Positions 6,812 through 14,060 of a DNA stretch of 14,872 bases are shown here, piece by piece. The notes below the pieces were generated by a model, which was not told the origin of the DNA, did no database searches, and saw only the letters and a list, made by a program, of their open reading frames with translations. Positions within the stretch are counted from its first letter, which is position 1. Every line of letters begins with the position of its first letter. Origin of the DNA: JADKIH01 sp031367345 (lineage in GTDB: Bacteria; Bacteroidota; Bacteroidia; AKYH767-A; 2013-40CM-41-45); the NCBI GenBank assembly GCA_031367345.1, contig JANLPR010000148.1, positions 1 to 14,872 on the forward strand. Direction: 5' to 3'. The translations under genes and the position numbers were made by a program.

Positions 6812-7696
6812 CTACTTCGCAGCTACTGCATTCAACACTTCAGCCATCGTGATTCCGATAACAGCAGGAGAATCGACAACAGTGATTCCGCATTCGCGCA
6901 TAATTTTCATTTTAGCAGCGGCGGTATCATCAGCTCCACCAACAATAGCACCGGCATGACCCATACGACGACCTGCAGGTGCAGTTTGTCCGGCAATAAA
7001 TCCAACGACAGGTTTAGTACCGTTTATTTTAATCCAACGAGCAGCTTCCGCTTCTAGTCCACCACCAATTTCGCCGATCATAATTATTCCATCGGTGTCA
7101 GGATCATTCATCAATAGCTCAACAGCTTCTTTCGTAGTAGTTCCAATAATTGGATCGCCACCGATACCGATAGCAGTTGAAATACCCAAACCTGCTTTCA
7201 CAGCCTGATCGGCTGCTTCGTAAGTAAGCGTACCTGATTTAGAAACGATACCAATTCTTCCCGCTTTGAAAACGAATCCGGGCATAATACCCACTTTACA
7301 TTCGCCGGCAGTAATAACACCCGGACAATTTGGTCCGATCAAGCGCGCTTTACGACCAAGTAAATATTCTTTCACCATAATCATATCTTTCACCGGAATA
7401 CCTTCAGTGATTGTAACGATTAGTTCGATTCCGGCTTCAGCAGCTTCCATAATTGCATCAGCAGCGAAAGCCGGCGGAACAAAAATGATAGAAACATTAG
7501 CGCCGGTATTTTTCACAGCTTCATCAACAGTATTGAAAACCGGACGATCGAGATGAGTAGTCCCACCTTTTCCGGGAGTTACTCCTCCAACTACTTTCGT
7601 TCCGTATTCGATCATTTGAGTAGCGTGGAAAGTTCCTTCGCTCCCAGTGAAACCTTGGACGATAATTTTGCTGTTTTTATTTACCAGTACGCTCAT
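6812..7696 (-). CDS. sucD: Succinyl-CoA ligase (succinyl-CoA synthetase) alpha subunit
   Basis: The 294-aa protein is the alpha subunit of the TCA-cycle enzyme that interconverts succinyl-CoA and succinate with formation of ATP or GTP. It acts in the cytosol as a complex with SucC. The N-terminal CoA-binding Rossmann domain shows GFTGSEGTFHA (15-25) and VGGVTPGKGG (36-45). GPNCPGVI (121-128) and the SKSGTLTYE segment (152-160) are family signatures. The phosphorylated histidine is His247 in GHAGAIVGG, equivalent to His246 of E. coli. Length is typical. The start is ATG at 7694-7696 and fits the family N-terminus. sucC is not adjacent in this window, so the two subunits are encoded apart here. 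The gene is convergent with the M16 peptidase gene and divergent from the gene at 8066. Confidence 0.97.
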   Translation of the reverse strand: MSVLVNKNSKIIVQGFTGSEGTFHATQMIEYGTKVVGGVTPGKGGTTHLDRPVFNTVDEAVKNTGANVSIIFVPPAFAADAIMEAAEAGIELIVTITEGIPVKDMIMVKEYLLGRKARLIGPNCPGVITAGECKVGIMPGFVFKAGRIGIVSKSGTLTYEAADQAVKAGLGISTAIGIGGDPIIGTTTKEAVELLMNDPDTDGIIMIGEIGGGLEAEAARWIKINGTKPVVGFIAGQTAPAGRRMGHAGAIVGGADDTAAAKMKIMRECGITVVDSPAVIGITMAEVLNAVAAK

Positions 7697-8065
7697 TTTA
7701 TGATGATTTTAAAGTAATTACTTAAGGGTGGCGAAATTAGCGTATTTAATTGAAAATCGTCGAATAATAGGAAATATTTTAAGCACAATTCCTCAATTAA
7801 AGAGCTTATTGTTGGCCTGCTAATTTAAATTAGCAATTTAATAAGTACCCTGATAAAGAAATTGGTCAGATTTCATGTGCATAAAAGGAATTCTTTAACT
7901 TGACAATTAAGATTGGCCCACTAACCTACCTTAACCTCTAATTTCAAAAATGAGAGATCTTATAATAATAAGAAATCATATACGCTGTATAATAAACAAT
8001 CATCACCGTTTAAATATAAAGGTCTTTTTCTGTACATTTCACTTGCTTATTTTTAATTCAGAAAG
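7697..8065. other. Divergent intergenic region with an 18-bp perfect palindrome
   Basis: This 369-bp, AT-rich spacer separates the divergent starts of sucD and the secreted-protein gene, so it must hold both promoters. The clearest structure is TGCTAATTTAAATTAGCA at 7818-7835, a perfect palindrome with no spacer. That is a plausible dimeric regulator site or a small cruciform, but no T run follows it. A 39-codon open frame at 7950-8069 overlaps the next start by ATGA but is rich in ATA codons and resembles nothing known. No RNA gene is recognisable. Confidence 0.5.
8033..8040 (+). promoter_or_regulatory. Candidate -7 element for the secreted-protein gene
   Basis: TACATTTC matches TAnnTTTG at seven of eight positions, 25 bp before the ATG at 8066. 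It is preceded by GGTCTTTTTCTG, which resembles the string before the M16 gene. No convincing -33 element is present, so this is weak. Confidence 0.3.
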
Positions 8066-11000
8066 ATGAAAAAAAACTACCTTTTTTTATTTATGTTCAT
8101 TATTGCTTTATCGTCCGAAGCTCAAAATTGTAACACTGATTCCATCGTTACTTTATTTCAAAGGGCCCGCGGCGATAATTTTTATACTTCTATTTCGACT
8201 TCTATATTCGATATTGTCAACGGTGTAGTCCCACCTTCTGCGACACCTTTTACAAGAAGGTATTTGAATTTGAATTCGAATCATGACACCCTTAATTATG
8301 TATTGACAAAAGGAACAGGTAGCGGCTATGAAAATTATATAAAAACAGATTTTACTTATGATCCGGTAACAAATTTAGTTCTTTCCCGAATGGAATATAC
8401 AGGTGCCGGAAATAACTGGAGTGTAGTGAGGTCAGAAATTTGGAACTATAATGCGAATAATTTGATAACCGATTATACACAAACTGATACTACCGGAAAT
8501 TTAAAAAGAATCATTTACTCTTATACAGGCAACCTTCGTCAGTCCATTCTTCATCAAATCGGCACAGGAACAAACTGGACAAATGATATTTTGTTTAATA
8601 TTATTTATACGTCCGGAACAAGAGATTCACTCCTACTGCAAAGATGGGATACTATATCTTCGACATGGATTGATAGTTTGGCAGCAAAGTATGTTTTAAC
8701 AGTTGACTTCGCTGCTTCACTTTCAGATACAGTTTATCCCGGATCTAAAACGATAATAAATACCATCACTTATGACACATTGGATTTGCTACAAAGAAAG
8801 TATGATTCAGACAGTACATGGAATGGTATATACGACAGCAACGAAATACGCTATCAATATATTAATTCTCATCAGGTAGTCTCTGCCACTGTTGCAAAGC
8901 ATAATGGTTGCGACAACACAATACAGTACTTTTCGTATGATCAATATGGTGTGAAAACAGGAGAGACAAATTCGGGGCATTGTGGAATAGGAAGTGGAGG
9001 ATCTAGTTCTGTTGTTTATGACAGCAGTTATAGAACCGTACATCAATCTTTAAATTACTGGAGTAGTGTTTCAGACCAAAATTATTACTGGGACTATTAT
9101 TATTTTTCATCAGACTCAATAATTCTGAATTATATACCAATTCAATCATTTGGAGGGATTGATGCCAGTCGTTGCGCTGGCGATTCAATAATGCCAAACC
9201 TAATCAGTGGTGGTGGCTGCGGACGTTTGTCTTATTTATGGTCGCCGTCAATAGGCTTGTCATCCGATACTTCTGCGCAACCGATTATACATTTAAGCAA
9301 CGACACAATTGTTTATACTATTACTGTAAGCGATACAACAGGCCATTCAACTCAGTCATCATTTACAGCTTATCCGAGATTTTTTGTAACAGTTACCTTC
9401 GATACGACGGCCTGTCCGGGTTGTCCTGTTGTCTTATATGCTAGTACATCACTCAGCGCAACTTATGATTGGTACAGAAACGATACAATGATTTCCGGAG
9501 CACACAATAATGCTTATACTGCAATCAACTCAGGCACCTATTATGTAATAGCCAATACTTCACAATGCGCAATTCGATCGGACTCTATTGCTCTTACATT
9601 GTCAGGACTAACCAGAATAAATGGTAACGTTTTCTGGGACAGGGATTCTGATTGCACTTATACTTCTGCCGACACGTCAATAAATGGTTTTGGGTTTCGA
9701 CCATTACTGATTGGATTAACTACTACTAATTATCAAGCATTTATTTCTCCTGACTCAAGTGGTTACTACGATCTTCCGATTGATACTGGTACATTCGTTT
9801 TAAAATTATATAATCTATCTGAATTATATTCGCCTTCTTGCTCAGGTTCTGATTCAATTGTGGTTCATATTCCAGCTTATGGTGACACTCTAGCTGGAAA
9901 TAATTTTGCATTGAAAGGTGATACATCATGCAAACGGTTAGAAGTAAGAATATCATCGTCACAATTCCGGCCATGCCAGCCGGCCACAATTTCAGTATGG
10001 TATTTCAATGGCTCGATTACAGCTGAAAACAACGCAGCAGTAGATGTCACGATTCCTTCTGAACTGAATGTGACTTCTGCAACCCTGCCTTATATAATAA
10101 ACGGAAATACTTATTCATTCAATTTGCCGTCATTACTACCAGGGGAAAGCGGTACAATCACAATTTCCGCAGAGGTTTTTTGTAATACAAGATTGAACAA
10201 TGCTACTCTTTGCATTGATGCAGAAATAAGTCCCAAGGATTTCTGCTCTTTACATCCCGACTCAACATGGGATGGAAGTAATATTCGAGTAAATTCTTAT
10301 TGCGATAATGATTCAATGGTTTGTTTCACCATTGCTAATAAGTCGCTTCTATCGACCGGAAATATGAATTCTTCATCCACCTGGAGATTGTACAACGATA
10401 ATCTCTTATTCAGCCAAGGGACATTCATCCTAAATGCAAATTCAGATACTGTTTTATGTTTTAATTCCGATGGAAGTACATACCGTCTTGAAGCAGACCG
10501 TACTCCAGGATCGCCGGGAGGAACTTATGTTAATTCAAGTATAGAAAGATGTGGGCCTGATTCAAATAATTATTCGCTCCATCAAATACCACTTACTAAC
10601 TTCAATAACACTTTGCCGTTTTATTATACTTATTGTCATAAAATATCTAATTCCTTCGATCCAAATATTAAATCAGTTCAACCTGAAGGCCTCGGACCAA
10701 GCTATTACATTCCAAGTGGTCAACGATTAAAATATAGAATAGATTTTCAGAACACAGGTACTGATACAGCAAACTATGTGGAAATTAATGATCAATTGAA
10801 TATTTATTATAATAATAATATTTTTGATTTTTCATCAATAGAAATTGTTGGAACATCACATCCTTGTCACTATGAATACAACAATAATACGTTTACATGT
10901 AAATTTTACAATATCAATCTTCCTGATAGTAGTGTAAACCAATTAGCAAGTCATGGTTATGTGGAATTTACAATCAAAACTTTTCAAAACATAGCTAACG

Positions 11001-11827
11001 GAACATCATTTTTAAATAGGGCTCAAATAATTTTTGATTCAAACTCTCCGGTTCTAACACCATTTGTAAGAAACACTATTTGCAATATTGTTATTCCAAA
11101 AGTTGATATCAGTGCCGATTCATCATTTTGTTTTGGACAAACACTAAAATGCAAAGCAATTATTCAAAATGGTGGAACCTCACCTCTGCCCTATATACTA
11201 TGGTTCAGGAATGGAACTCAATTAAGTTCAGGCTCTGGTCTTGATTCATTAATCTTTCCTAGTCTTCAATTTAATGATACGATCAGTTGCAAAGTGCAGA
11301 GTACTGCTCTATGTGCATATCCATTCTATGCTGAAAGCAATAAATTAATATTTAACCAATATTCAATCGCAAAACCAACGATCACATTCAATTCACCCGA
11401 TCTTATTTCAACATTAGCACCTTCATATCAATGGATTTACAATCAAATTTGGATTTCGGGTGCTATATCTCAGACTTACGCGCCTATAAATAATGGAACT
11501 TACCGAGTATTGGTGACGGATAACAATGGATGCATCGCAGTATCTGATCCGTATGTTTTTTTTAGCGTTGGTGTAACTAAAAATAGTATCAACAACTTGG
11601 TAATTTATCCAAATCCCGCCTATGATTTTATCAATATTGAATATATTTCAACCATCACGTCAGTTCGAATCATGGATGCAATTGGAGAAATAGTGTATTC
11701 AGCTCGATCAAGTTCAAATTCAATTAGTGTGTTATTAAAGGATATAAATCAGGGAAGGTATTTGATTGAAATTTCAACTACCGATGGTAAATTTTATCGG
11801 CCTTTGATAATTTTTAGAGATAAATAA
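8066..11827 (+). CDS. Large secreted protein with T9SS type A sorting domain
   Basis: The 1253-aa protein has a signal peptide (MKKNYLFLFMFIIALSSEAQ) and a C-terminal T9SS sorting domain (about 1178-1253: LVIYPNPAYDFINIEY, then VRIMDAIGEIVYSA and INQGRYLIEISTTDGKFYRPLIIFR). It should cross the outer membrane by the type IX system and be anchored or released. Residues about 90-350 repeat a loose W/Y-rich beta pattern (NNWSVVRSEIWNYN, TNWTNDILFNIIY, STWNGIYDSNEIRYQY). Residues 360-510 look Ig/PKD-like, with paired cysteines. INGNVFWDRDSDCTYTSAD (518-536) resembles SdrD B-like or carboxypeptidase-regulatory-like modules. The block from SNSFDPNIKSVQPEG (861-875) to TPFVRNTI (998-1005) is a conserved module common before sorting domains in this phylum. 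No catalytic motif is seen, so an adhesin or structural surface role is likelier than an enzyme. It stands alone between sucD and mnmE. Confidence 0.88.
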   Translation: MKKNYLFLFMFIIALSSEAQNCNTDSIVTLFQRARGDNFYTSISTSIFDIVNGVVPPSATPFTRRYLNLNSNHDTLNYVLTKGTGSGYENYIKTDFTYDPVTNLVLSRMEYTGAGNNWSVVRSEIWNYNANNLITDYTQTDTTGNLKRIIYSYTGNLRQSILHQIGTGTNWTNDILFNIIYTSGTRDSLLLQRWDTISSTWIDSLAAKYVLTVDFAASLSDTVYPGSKTIINTITYDTLDLLQRKYDSDSTWNGIYDSNEIRYQYINSHQVVSATVAKHNGCDNTIQYFSYDQYGVKTGETNSGHCGIGSGGSSSVVYDSSYRTVHQSLNYWSSVSDQNYYWDYYYFSSDSIILNYIPIQSFGGIDASRCAGDSIMPNLISGGGCGRLSYLWSPSIGLSSDTSAQPIIHLSNDTIVYTITVSDTTGHSTQSSFTAYPRFFVTVTFDTTACPGCPVVLYASTSLSATYDWYRNDTMISGAHNNAYTAINSGTYYVIANTSQCAIRSDSIALTLSGLTRINGNVFWDRDSDCTYTSADTSINGFGFRPLLIGLTTTNYQAFISPDSSGYYDLPIDTGTFVLKLYNLSELYSPSCSGSDSIVVHIPAYGDTLAGNNFALKGDTSCKRLEVRISSSQFRPCQPATISVWYFNGSITAENNAAVDVTIPSELNVTSATLPYIINGNTYSFNLPSLLPGESGTITISAEVFCNTRLNNATLCIDAEISPKDFCSLHPDSTWDGSNIRVNSYCDNDSMVCFTIANKSLLSTGNMNSSSTWRLYNDNLLFSQGTFILNANSDTVLCFNSDGSTYRLEADRTPGSPGGTYVNSSIERCGPDSNNYSLHQIPLTNFNNTLPFYYTYCHKISNSFDPNIKSVQPEGLGPSYYIPSGQRLKYRIDFQNTGTDTANYVEINDQLNIYYNNNIFDFSSIEIVGTSHPCHYEYNNNTFTCKFYNINLPDSSVNQLASHGYVEFTIKTFQNIANGTSFLNRAQIIFDSNSPVLTPFVRNTICNIVIPKVDISADSSFCFGQTLKCKAIIQNGGTSPLPYILWFRNGTQLSSGSGLDSLIFPSLQFNDTISCKVQSTALCAYPFYAESNKLIFNQYSIAKPTITFNSPDLISTLAPSYQWIYNQIWISGAISQTYAPINNGTYRVLVTDNNGCIAVSDPYVFFSVGVTKNSINNLVIYPNPAYDFINIEYISTITSVRIMDAIGEIVYSARSSSNSISVLLKDINQGRYLIEISTTDGKFYRPLIIFRDK

Positions 11828-12175
11828 TAAAAGCTTAGTGGAAAAGTGTATGCAATAGTTGGTTCGAAATTCAATATTTCATACTTTCATCTTACATTTC
11901 TCCTGCTATGTTTATGTAAATAATAATAGTTTTACCAAATTTTGACCTTTGATAAAACATGTAACAGAAAACTGATCTTTGAATTAAACCAACAACTTAA
12001 TATAAAGTTAACCAGAATATTTTAAAACATTTCTCTTTAAAAATATAAATTGAGACAACATATTTTTACTTCGATGGAAAAACACGACCTTTCGCTGATT
12101 GCAAATGAATAGCAATTTACTCGCCATCAAAATCAAGACTAGTCAATTCTAAAAAATTAAAGAACCAAGTTAAAG
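11828..12175. other. Intergenic region upstream of mnmE, no clear feature
   Basis: This 348-bp AT-rich stretch follows the secreted-protein gene. No hairpin with a T run is seen after 11827. GATCTTTG near 11980 is one base off the -7 consensus but lacks a well-spaced TTG. A small hairpin (ATTGC/GCAAT, about 12099-12117) and a 12-codon open frame at 12074 are probably chance. The mnmE promoter must lie here but cannot be placed. Confidence 0.4.
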
Positions 12176-13564
12176 TTGAATCATTCAGAAACCATCGTAG
12201 CGCTTTCCACCCCACCCGGAATGGGAGCCATTGCAGTAATCCGACTCTCAGGCCCAAAGGCGATAGAAATTGCCGATTGCTTTTTTGTTGGGAAGAAGAA
12301 GGAAAAAAAATTAATCGATGCATCAACACATACGCTTCACTTTGGAGTGATTAAAGATGATAAGCAAATGATTGATGAAGTATTGGTCTCCATTTTTAAA
12401 GGGCCTCACTCCTACACTGGCGAAGATGTGATTGAAATTTCGTGTCACGGTTCAGTGTTTATCCAGCAACAATTACTCAAGATCTGTCATAAGTATGGAG
12501 CACGTTATGCAGAGCCGGGCGAATTTACGTTACGCGCATTTTTAAATCGCAAGATGGATTTATCGCAAGCAGAAGCAGTAGCAGATTTAATAGCGAGTGA
12601 TTCTGCAGGTGCACATCGATTAGCGATAGAACAAATGCGGGGCGGATTTTCAGATGAGATTGCTAAATTGAGAAATGAGTTAATTCATTTTGCGTCGTTG
12701 ATCGAATTAGAATTAGATTTTGCCGAAGAAGATGTAGAGTTTGCCAGTAGAAAAGATTTGCAGTCGACAATTATTCGATTACAAAAATATCTTCAACAAT
12801 TAATTGAGTCGTTCGACTATGGCAATGTAATTAAAAGTGGAGTTCCCGTAGTGATAGCCGGAAAACCGAATGTAGGTAAATCGACATTGTTGAATGTGTT
12901 GTTAAAAGACGATCGAGCAATAGTAAGTGAGATAGCAGGGACTACGAGAGATACGATTGAAGAAGAGATTACCTTAGGCGGAATAAAATTTCGATTTATT
13001 GATACAGCGGGGATCAGAGAAACGCAAGATACGATAGAGAAAATAGGTGTTTCAAAAACTTTCGAGAAAATGAAACAGAGTCCGGTAGTACTTTATTTAT
13101 TTGACCTACATGAAACAGGTGCCGGTGATTTAAGGAGAGAGATGGATGAGATCAAGAGCGAACTTCACACAGCGATTCAGTTAATTCCGATAGGGAATAA
13201 AGCGGATAAAGAGAATAGCAAAATAATAGAAAAAGAATTTCACGATTTCAAAAACATACATTTTATATCGGCAAAAGAAAAAATAAATGTTGAAGGAGTT
13301 ATTCAGCTATTGCTTGACTATGTAAATGAAGGAAAAATAGAACAGCACAATACGATAGTAACGAATGCGCGCCATGCAGAAGAGTTGAGAGAAACATCAT
13401 CGGCCTTGGCACGAGCTTATGACGGATTAGAAAAAAAAGTAACAAACGATTTCATTGCCGGCGATCTTCGTCTGGCTTTGCATCATTTGGGTATGATAAC
13501 CGGCGAAATATCGACCGATGATTTGTTGGAGAATATATTTTCGAAGTTTTGTATTGGGAAGTAA
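12176..13564 (+). CDS. mnmE: tRNA modification GTPase MnmE (TrmE)
   Basis: The 462-aa protein works with MnmG to install the (carboxymethyl)aminomethyl group at C5 of wobble uridine 34 in certain tRNAs. It is cytosolic. The N-terminal tetrahydrofolate-binding domain (about 1-120) shows TIVALSTPPGMGAIAVIRLSG (6-26) and GEDVIEISCHG (82-92). The G domain has G1 GKPNVGKST (229-237), G2 GTTRDT (255-260), G3 DTAG (276-279) followed by Arg281-Glu282 (Glu282 matches the catalytic residue of E. coli MnmE), and G4 NKAD (341-344). The helical domain ends in the diagnostic CIGK (459-462), with the cysteine needed for modification. Length is typical. The start appears to be TTG at 12176: an in-frame stop lies at 12158-12160 and no ATG or GTG lies between, while the N-terminus matches the family. 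It stands alone, without mnmG nearby. Confidence 0.96.
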   Translation: MNHSETIVALSTPPGMGAIAVIRLSGPKAIEIADCFFVGKKKEKKLIDASTHTLHFGVIKDDKQMIDEVLVSIFKGPHSYTGEDVIEISCHGSVFIQQQLLKICHKYGARYAEPGEFTLRAFLNRKMDLSQAEAVADLIASDSAGAHRLAIEQMRGGFSDEIAKLRNELIHFASLIELELDFAEEDVEFASRKDLQSTIIRLQKYLQQLIESFDYGNVIKSGVPVVIAGKPNVGKSTLLNVLLKDDRAIVSEIAGTTRDTIEEEITLGGIKFRFIDTAGIRETQDTIEKIGVSKTFEKMKQSPVVLYLFDLHETGAGDLRREMDEIKSELHTAIQLIPIGNKADKENSKIIEKEFHDFKNIHFISAKEKINVEGVIQLLLDYVNEGKIEQHNTIVTNARHAEELRETSSALARAYDGLEKKVTNDFIAGDLRLALHHLGMITGEISTDDLLENIFSKFCIGK

Positions 13565-13704
13565 CCGAGCAAAAGAAGGAAATACCAAACTAACATTGCT
13601 CGGCAGAATGTTGTGTGAAAGCATGTGAGAAGGATCATTCAGCCGCACACAGGTGAATGAATTAATAGTACGTGCGCCTCTCTAAACATTTCGCTTTTCG
13701 GCTG
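13565..13704. other. Gene-free, hairpin-rich segment after mnmE
   Basis: Immediately after the mnmE stop codon CCGAGCAA (13565-13572) can pair with TTGCTCGG (13596-13603) across a 23-nt loop, without a following T run. A second inverted repeat is CATTCA/TGAATG (13636-13641 and 13654-13659), strengthened by an inner CC/GG. A third, long-range pair is CAGCCG/CGGCTG (13640-13645 and 13699-13704). The segment is more GC-rich than its surroundings and codes for nothing recognisable. It could be the 3' UTR structure of mnmE, a small structured RNA, or debris of a lost gene. Confidence 0.35.
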
Positions 13705-13767
13705 TTAATCATTCTTCATCAATCATTATTCATTATTCATTAATCATTAATCATTCTTCCTTATTCA
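13705..13767 (-). repeat. Array of nine degenerate heptamers
   Basis: The segment divides into nine 7-bp units in register: TTAATCA, TTCTTCA, TCAATCA, TTATTCA twice, TTAATCA twice, TTCTTCC, TTATTCA. The plus strand has no G from 13705 to 13769, so the minus strand lacks C, the same asymmetry seen in the arrays near 6370-6800. The remaining 112 bp to the next open frame (13768-13879) are AT-rich with nothing recognisable. Confidence 0.85.
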
Positions 13768-13879
13768 CCGCAATTAAAGAGCTATTAACGGAATTGGTAG
13801 AGCTATTTTTTATTTATCCAATTTTATTTATTACTCTTGGTTTTCGTTCAATTTTTGTTCAGATATAATCTAAAGTGCT

Positions 13880-14056
13880 ATGAAAAATTTGCTTTTTACC
13901 GATGCCACCGGACGAGTGTTATTGACAAAAAAAATAGAGCATCTTTCAACACTCAGTACACTTGATTTGAGTGCATATCAAAACGGATTGTATTTTTACC
14001 AGATAACGAATGAGGACGGCGTTTTGAAAACTGGTAAACTTATCCTAATAAAATAA
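13880..14056 (+). pseudogene. Orphan T9SS sorting domain, probable remnant of a secreted-protein gene
   Basis: The 58-codon frame encodes MKNLLFTDATGRVLLTKK, then STLDLSAYQNGLYFYQI and KTGKLILIK at the end. This is the second part of a T9SS type A C-terminal domain (the xDxxGRxV turn, then LDLSxxxxGxYFxxI, then the KLILIK strand). The usual first strand (YPNPxxxxxxI) is absent, there is no signal peptide, and an in-frame stop lies at 13871-13873. Without a signal peptide the product could not reach the secretion machinery, so this is most simply the 3' stump of a deleted or rearranged gene. It is followed 4 bp later by another exported-protein gene, so it could be the tail of a lost tandem paralogue. 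A short expressed peptide is possible but less likely. Confidence 0.75.
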
Positions 14057-14060
14057 CAAA

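Noticed and set aside
6667..6852. Plus-strand open frame starting with a long Val-Ser repeat
   Set aside because: The repeat is just the translated TGTGAG hexamer run, and the rest overlaps the sucD 3' end and a heptamer array.
7950..8069. 39-codon open frame overlapping the 8066 start by ATGA
   Set aside because: Composition is like random AT-rich DNA (many ATA codons), with no recognisable motif; a leader peptide cannot be excluded but is unsupported.
12074..12112. 12-codon open frame (MEKHDLSLIANE) upstream of mnmE
   Set aside because: Too short, with no convincing ribosome binding site and no regulatory pattern such as an amino-acid run.
13565..13603. CCGAGCAA/TTGCTCGG hairpin as mnmE terminator
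   Set aside because: The 23-nt loop and the lack of a T run make intrinsic termination unlikely; kept only as a structural note.
13636..13680. Resemblance to the 3' end of a group II intron (AGCCGCAC ... GTACGTGCG)
   Set aside because: The domain V hallmarks (GAGCCG with a GAAA loop and matching CGGTTC) are absent and there is no reverse transcriptase nearby.
7794..13783. 13-bp string CAATTAAAGAGCT present at 7794-7806 and 13771-13783
   Set aside because: One shared 13-mer is expected by chance in about 15 kb of AT-rich sequence, and the flanks differ.
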